In this document: positions 6,838 through 10,081 of the stretch, one piece after another
How positions within the stretch are numbered: position 1 is the stretch's first letter
Layout of the letters: every line of letters starts with the position of its first letter
From: Candidatus Zixiibacteriota bacterium
GTDB lineage: Bacteria > Zixibacteria > MSB-5A5 > SM1-73
Direction of reading: 5' to 3'
Assembly: GCA_023127875.1 (NCBI GenBank)
Contig: JAGMFA010000073.1
Location: 1 to 10,081 of the forward strand
DNA length: 10,081 bases
The notes under the pieces: model-generated
Seen by the model: the letters and a program-made list of their open reading frames with translations, nothing else
Told to the model about the DNA's origin: nothing
Database searches by the model: none
Made by a program: the position numbers and the translations under genes

Positions 6838-7842
6838 ATGAGACTAACTTATGACACAATCGATCTCGAGCTTAAGCACCCTTTTCGAATCTCTCGTTCG
6901 GTAACCAAACTTAAGAAGAATGTTGTTGTCCACATTGACGAGGGTATAGGCGAAGCCGCACCTTCCCAATATTACGGGGAAAACGCAGATACGGTTATTC
7001 AATGTCTAAAAGAGGTCAAAGACCAGCTTGGTGACGATCCCTTCCAGATAGAGGTCATACTTTCGAACCTGGATAAGAAAGTTGCTGGAGACTTCTCTGC
7101 CAAAGCGGCAATTGATATGGCGCTCCATGATCTGGTGGCAAAAAGACTTAATCTTCCCCTTTACCAGTTTCTGGGATTGGATGGCAAGACTCCTCTGATC
7201 ACCTCATATACCATCGGGATCGACACGCCGGAGAAGATGAAGGAAAAAACCAAACAGGCAAAAGATTTTTTAGTTTATAAGGTTAAAGTTGGGGTGGAAA
7301 ATGATATTGAGATGGTGAAGGCGGTGAGGGAGGTCACTGACGCCAAAATCAGAGTGGATGCCAACGCTGGATGGAACACAGAAGAAGCATTAGACAAAAT
7401 CCGTCAGTTAAAGGAATATGATATCGAATTTGTGGAACAGCCTATAGATCCAAAGGACAAAACTGGACTGAAAAAAATAAAAGAGAGGTCGGAAATTCCG
7501 ATTATAATTGACGAGCAATTGATGACCTCCAGGGACATACCCGATTTTGTGGGACTTTGTGATGGGATAAATATAAAGTTAGCCAAATGCGGAGGAATCC
7601 GGGAAGCTTTAAGGATGATTCACGTGGCAAGGGCGCACGGCTTGAAGGTGATGCTGGGCTGTATGATCGAAAGTTCAGTGGGAATTGCGGCGGCAGCGCA
7701 CCTTGGTTCACTGGTTGACTTTCTGGACCTGGATGGAAATTTGCTGGTGAGCAACGATCCGTATGAGGGATTGAGAGTGGATAAGGGAAAACTTTATCTT
7801 TCCGATTTACCTGGATTAGGTGTTGTGCCAAAAGATCAGTAG
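6838..7842 (+). CDS. Dipeptide epimerase (L-Ala-D/L-Glu epimerase type)
   Basis: This is an enolase-superfamily enzyme of the muconate lactonizing subgroup, 334 residues from the chosen ATG. The metal ligands are D174 (R-V-D-A-N-A-G-W), E200 (V-E-Q-P) and D225 (I-I-D-E-Q). Acid/base lysines are in K-V-K (K148, K150) and N-I-K-L-A-K (K247). A D-L-D motif at 297-299 near the C-terminus matches the pair of aspartates that bind the dipeptide amino group in L-Ala-D/L-Glu epimerases (YkfB/YcjG family). This makes a dipeptide substrate more likely than a mandelate- or muconate-type one. The expected cytoplasmic role is to convert L-Ala-D-Glu from murein breakdown to L-Ala-L-Glu for catabolism. A racemase gene upstream and a murein amidase gene downstream fit that role. 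Exact dipeptide specificity varies in this family and cannot be fixed here. An alternative start at 6793 would add 15 residues translated from a repeat and is not favoured. Confidence 0.88.
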   Translation: MRLTYDTIDLELKHPFRISRSVTKLKKNVVVHIDEGIGEAAPSQYYGENADTVIQCLKEVKDQLGDDPFQIEVILSNLDKKVAGDFSAKAAIDMALHDLVAKRLNLPLYQFLGLDGKTPLITSYTIGIDTPEKMKEKTKQAKDFLVYKVKVGVENDIEMVKAVREVTDAKIRVDANAGWNTEEALDKIRQLKEYDIEFVEQPIDPKDKTGLKKIKERSEIPIIIDEQLMTSRDIPDFVGLCDGINIKLAKCGGIREALRMIHVARAHGLKVMLGCMIESSVGIAAAAHLGSLVDFLDLDGNLLVSNDPYEGLRVDKGKLYLSDLPGLGVVPKDQ

Positions 7843-7908
7843 GATTCTAATTATCCCAGAATAATTATAAGAAAAGAGCGTATCATAAAACCGTAAAGAC
7901 ATCCTTTA

Positions 7909-8021
7909 TGTCATTCTGACCCCGCCTTTGGCGGGGGAAGAATCTAATAAATTCAACATGTTACAAATGCGTATGCACTCATACGAGTTTGAGATTCTTC
8001 GGCTAACGCCTCAGAATGACA
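7909..8021. repeat. 113-bp inverted-repeat element with 11-bp perfect ends
   Basis: The ends TGTCATTCTGA (7909-7919) and TCAGAATGACA (8011-8021) are exact reverse complements. Inside are a second exact pair, GAAGAATCT (7937-7945) with AGATTCTTC (7992-8000), and two complete hairpins. These are CCCCGCC-TTT-GGCGGGG (7920-7936) and CGTATG-CACT-CATACG (7970-7985). This ordered nesting resembles a paired REP unit or a very short MITE. It has no coding capacity of its own. No target-site duplication is obvious at the borders. Confidence 0.8.
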
Positions 8022-8080
8022 TTTTTCGACAGGCTGAAAAGTTTGCACACGTTCTAAACATTTTTCGCGCTTTTTTATCA

Positions 8081-8132
8081 CGCGTAGGCACCTGTACAGG
8101 TGCCAGCCAAGCCATGAAGGCTTGGCTACGCG
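8081..8132. repeat. Three-way-junction palindromic element
   Basis: The outer arms CGCGTAG (8081-8087) and CTACGCG (8126-8132) are exact complements and enclose two adjacent perfect hairpins. The first is the 18-base palindrome GGCACCTGTACAGGTGCC (8087-8104). The second is AGCCAAGCC-ATGAA-GGCTTGGCT (8105-8127). End bases are shared between the stems, so one pair is lost where they meet. TTTCGCG (8063-8069) can pair with CGCGAAA (8129-8135) as an alternative outer stem. The fold is close to a cruciform with almost no unpaired bases. Confidence 0.8.
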
Positions 8133-8243
8133 AAATAAACAATTTTTGAAGAGTTTAGGCTTATCCACATATCGCAAAAGAGACAACTATATCCCCAAGG
8201 TAATAATACACAAAATGCAAAACTCTTGCAATAAGAGGAGAAT

Positions 8244-10079
8244 GTGAAAAGGGCTAAGCTCAAATTTTTGTTTTGTTTCTTACCTTTTTTGATCCTTTAT
8301 GCCGGCATCGAAATCCAAGCAAAAGAAGACTCGCTCCCTCAAATCTCGGTAATTTATCCCAAAGAAGGTGCACGGATTGGTGCCTCCGATTCGACTTTTA
8401 TTTTCGGATCGGTTACTCCGGAATCTGAGCTTACCATAAATGGACATAGGGTCAAAGTCCATCCCAACGGAGCATTTTTAGCTTTCTTGCCTCTTAAACC
8501 TGGTGATTTTGTATTTGAACTTTTGGCTAAAAACAACGCTGGAGTGTCGATCAAAAAAGTTTTGGTGAAAGTTCCACCAGCCATCTTTCCCGTCCCGAAG
8601 GACAGTTTTTGCATTGTTAAAAACAGCGTCCGACCAAAGCGGGATTTGGTCCTCACCATAGGAGACATTATAGAGGTCAGTTTCAGAGGAACACCCGGTT
8701 GTCTGGCAAATTTTTCCATTGAAGATTTAGTGAAGGATGTGCCTATGACCGAATCCTCTCTTAGGTTCCCACCTTATCAAGTAAAATATCCAGGGGAGAA
8801 GCATGAAGGATCCGGGTTGCCTCTGCTTAATGGGATATACACCGGCAGTTATGTGATTAAAAATTCAGACAAAGTCGAAAAAGCAAAGATTTTATTCAAA
8901 CTAATCAGGAAAGTCGGCGAAGATAGCGTTTACATTGCAGAATCATCACCAGGCAAAATCACAATAAAAGATGAGCAGATTCCGCAGGTGGTGGAGTTTG
9001 TTGGCTCATCCGTGGTTGCCCGATCCGGTCCCAAGTTAGGATACACTCTTCTTTACCAACCACCGGGTATAAGGGCAATTGCCACCGGAAAAAAGGGCCA
9101 GTGGGTGCGGTTGAGATTGGCTTATGGTGAAAACGCCTGGGTTCATCAGGACAGCATAAAATATCTACCTTTAGGAACTCCCCTTCCCAGAAGCATTCTT
9201 ACCACCATCCAAACGAAAAAGTTTGAAAGAAAAACGCAGGTGGTGCTTTTTCTTCAGGAAAACTTACCCTTTAAGATAGAACAACAAACAGAACCATCCG
9301 CCCTATTTTTGACGGTCTATGGGCTGACCTCAAATACCGACTGGATAAAATATGATTCTCAGGATAGATTGATCAAGGAAATCCGATGGAACCAACCTAA
9401 GGAGGATGTTTATCAGCTTAAGATCTTTTTGAACCAGAAGCAACAATGGGGTTATGATGTCTTCTATGATCAGAATAATTTAATCTTGGAGATAAAACAT
9501 CAGCCCAGGCTAAAAAGAAAGCTTCGAGGCTTGAGGATCTGTTTGGACCCGGGGCATTCCCCTGATCCGGGAGCAATCGGTCCCACTGGGCTGGAAGAGA
9601 AGGTGGTCAACCTTAAAATTGCCAAGAAGCTAAAAAAGATGTTGGAGAAAAATGGGGCAGAGGTGGTGATGACCAGATCGGGCATGGATAGCGTAGCTCT
9701 TTATGATCGTCCCAAGATAGCCATCCAAGCGGGCTGTGATATTTTGATCAGCATCCACAACAATGCCCTTCCCGATGGGGTGAATCCCTTTTACAACAAC
9801 GGCACCGCCACCTACTATTATCATTCTCAATCGCTGGCTTTGGCAAGAGAAATTCAATCCGAGCTTTTGAAGAAGCTTAAACTGCCGGATTATGGCATCT
9901 ATTACGGAAATCTGGTGCTCACCAGACCGAGTCAGCTTCCGGCAGTGTTGGTGGAATGTGCTTTTATGATGATTCCGGAACAGGAGAAACTTTTAAAAAC
10001 TGATAAGTTTCAGAAAAAATGTGCCCAAGCCATCTATCAGGGCGTACTTAATTTTAGACGTTGTCCCAAATGTCTGTGA
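8244..10079 (+). CDS. Secreted N-acetylmuramoyl-L-alanine amidase, multi-domain
   Basis: This 611-residue exported zinc amidase would cut the bond between MurNAc and L-Ala in murein. A signal peptide covers about residues 1-27 (basic start, hydrophobic core, I-Q-A before K-E-D). Next comes an Ig-like domain at about 33-110 (Y-P-K-E-G start) and a region of unknown fold to about 250. An SH3b-like domain (about 255-306) and an AMIN-like region (about 316-425) follow. The Amidase_3 domain runs from about 430 to 605. Zinc ligands are H438 (D-P-G-H), E452 (L-E-E-K) and H505 (S-I-H-N-N), and the catalytic glutamate is E571 (V-E-C). SH3b and AMIN modules usually bind murein, placing the enzyme in the periplasm. 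The start is GTG at 8244, with AGGAG (8236-8240) only three bases before it, which is a short gap. The tail ends in an unusual C-P-K-C. The catalytic domain is certain; the N-terminal assignments are less so. Confidence 0.93.
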   Translation: MKRAKLKFLFCFLPFLILYAGIEIQAKEDSLPQISVIYPKEGARIGASDSTFIFGSVTPESELTINGHRVKVHPNGAFLAFLPLKPGDFVFELLAKNNAGVSIKKVLVKVPPAIFPVPKDSFCIVKNSVRPKRDLVLTIGDIIEVSFRGTPGCLANFSIEDLVKDVPMTESSLRFPPYQVKYPGEKHEGSGLPLLNGIYTGSYVIKNSDKVEKAKILFKLIRKVGEDSVYIAESSPGKITIKDEQIPQVVEFVGSSVVARSGPKLGYTLLYQPPGIRAIATGKKGQWVRLRLAYGENAWVHQDSIKYLPLGTPLPRSILTTIQTKKFERKTQVVLFLQENLPFKIEQQTEPSALFLTVYGLTSNTDWIKYDSQDRLIKEIRWNQPKEDVYQLKIFLNQKQQWGYDVFYDQNNLILEIKHQPRLKRKLRGLRICLDPGHSPDPGAIGPTGLEEKVVNLKIAKKLKKMLEKNGAEVVMTRSGMDSVALYDRPKIAIQAGCDILISIHNNALPDGVNPFYNNGTATYYYHSQSLALAREIQSELLKKLKLPDYGIYYGNLVLTRPSQLPAVLVECAFMMIPEQEKLLKTDKFQKKCAQAIYQGVLNFRRCPKCL

Positions 10080-10081
10080 TT

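Larger units (their letters stand above)
7843..8243. other. Repeat-filled intergenic region between epimerase and amidase genes
   Basis: About 400 bases with no supported gene. It holds a short A+T-rich inverted repeat just after the epimerase stop (TAATTAT 7848-7854 with ATAATTA 7861-7867, no T run). It also holds two large palindromic elements at 7909-8021 and 8081-8132. Next to the amidase start is a small CTCTT (8223-8227)/AAGAG (8233-8237) inverted repeat that would overlap the ribosome binding site. No strong promoter for the amidase gene was found. TTGAAG (8146-8151) with CATATC 16 bases on is only a weak candidate. Confidence 0.6.

Noticed and set aside
7848..7867. A+T-rich inverted repeat just after the epimerase stop as a terminator
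   Set aside because: The stem has only A-T pairs and no T run follows, so termination is not supported.
7928..8186. Short frames on both strands in the gap before the amidase gene
   Set aside because: They are translations of nested palindromic repeats and have no coding character.
7843..8243. CRISPR array or riboswitch in the repeat-rich gap
   Set aside because: The palindromes are not evenly spaced direct repeats with unique spacers, and no known riboswitch core is recognisable.

Overview
The window reads as chromosomal DNA of a Gram-negative-type (diderm) bacterium with moderate G+C. It carries five well-supported long genes plus one lipoprotein gene, and nearly every gap between them holds a different palindromic repeat. 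The standard bacterial code fits throughout. A predicted lipoprotein, a secreted multi-domain murein amidase and large GT-C-like membrane proteins point to a cell-envelope region. The repeat styles and the Ig-like/SH3b/AMIN/Amidase_3 amidase recall uncultured lineages around the FCB group (Zixibacteria, WOR-3 and similar). That placement is an inference from general familiarity, not something the sequence proves. There are no rRNA or tRNA genes, no CRISPR array, no transposase or integrase, and no phage genes.

Layout: 1-313 is non-coding, with a strong G/C hairpin and a possible promoter. 314-1921 (+) encodes a GT-C-like polytopic membrane protein. It converges on 2080-4287 (-), a membrane protein with a C-terminal TPR domain that carries an in-frame palindromic repeat. 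A gap with a hairpin and a good sigma70-type promoter leads to alanine racemase (alr, 4570-5736, +), whose stop codon lies inside another repeat. Next come a trypsin-like serine protease lipoprotein (5798-6622, +) ending at an intrinsic terminator, and a new promoter followed by a long stem-loop repeat. After these lie a dipeptide (L-Ala-D/L-Glu type) epimerase (6838-7842, +), a 400-base gap filled with nested palindromes, and an N-acetylmuramoyl-L-alanine amidase (8244-10079, +).

Working together: alanine racemase supplies D-Ala for murein synthesis, the amidase cuts stem peptides from glycan strands, and the epimerase can convert the L-Ala-D-Glu released from those peptides into a usable L,L dipeptide. 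The stretch 4570-10079 is therefore a plausible murein synthesis/turnover neighbourhood, though the terminator and internal promoter show it is not one transcription unit. The two membrane proteins to the left could act on glycans or lipid-linked sugars, but their substrates cannot be read from sequence.

The most notable feature is the density and variety of palindromic elements: at least eight, apparently of different families. Three are tied to gene function: one is translated inside a gene, one provides a stop codon, and one abuts a ribosome binding site.
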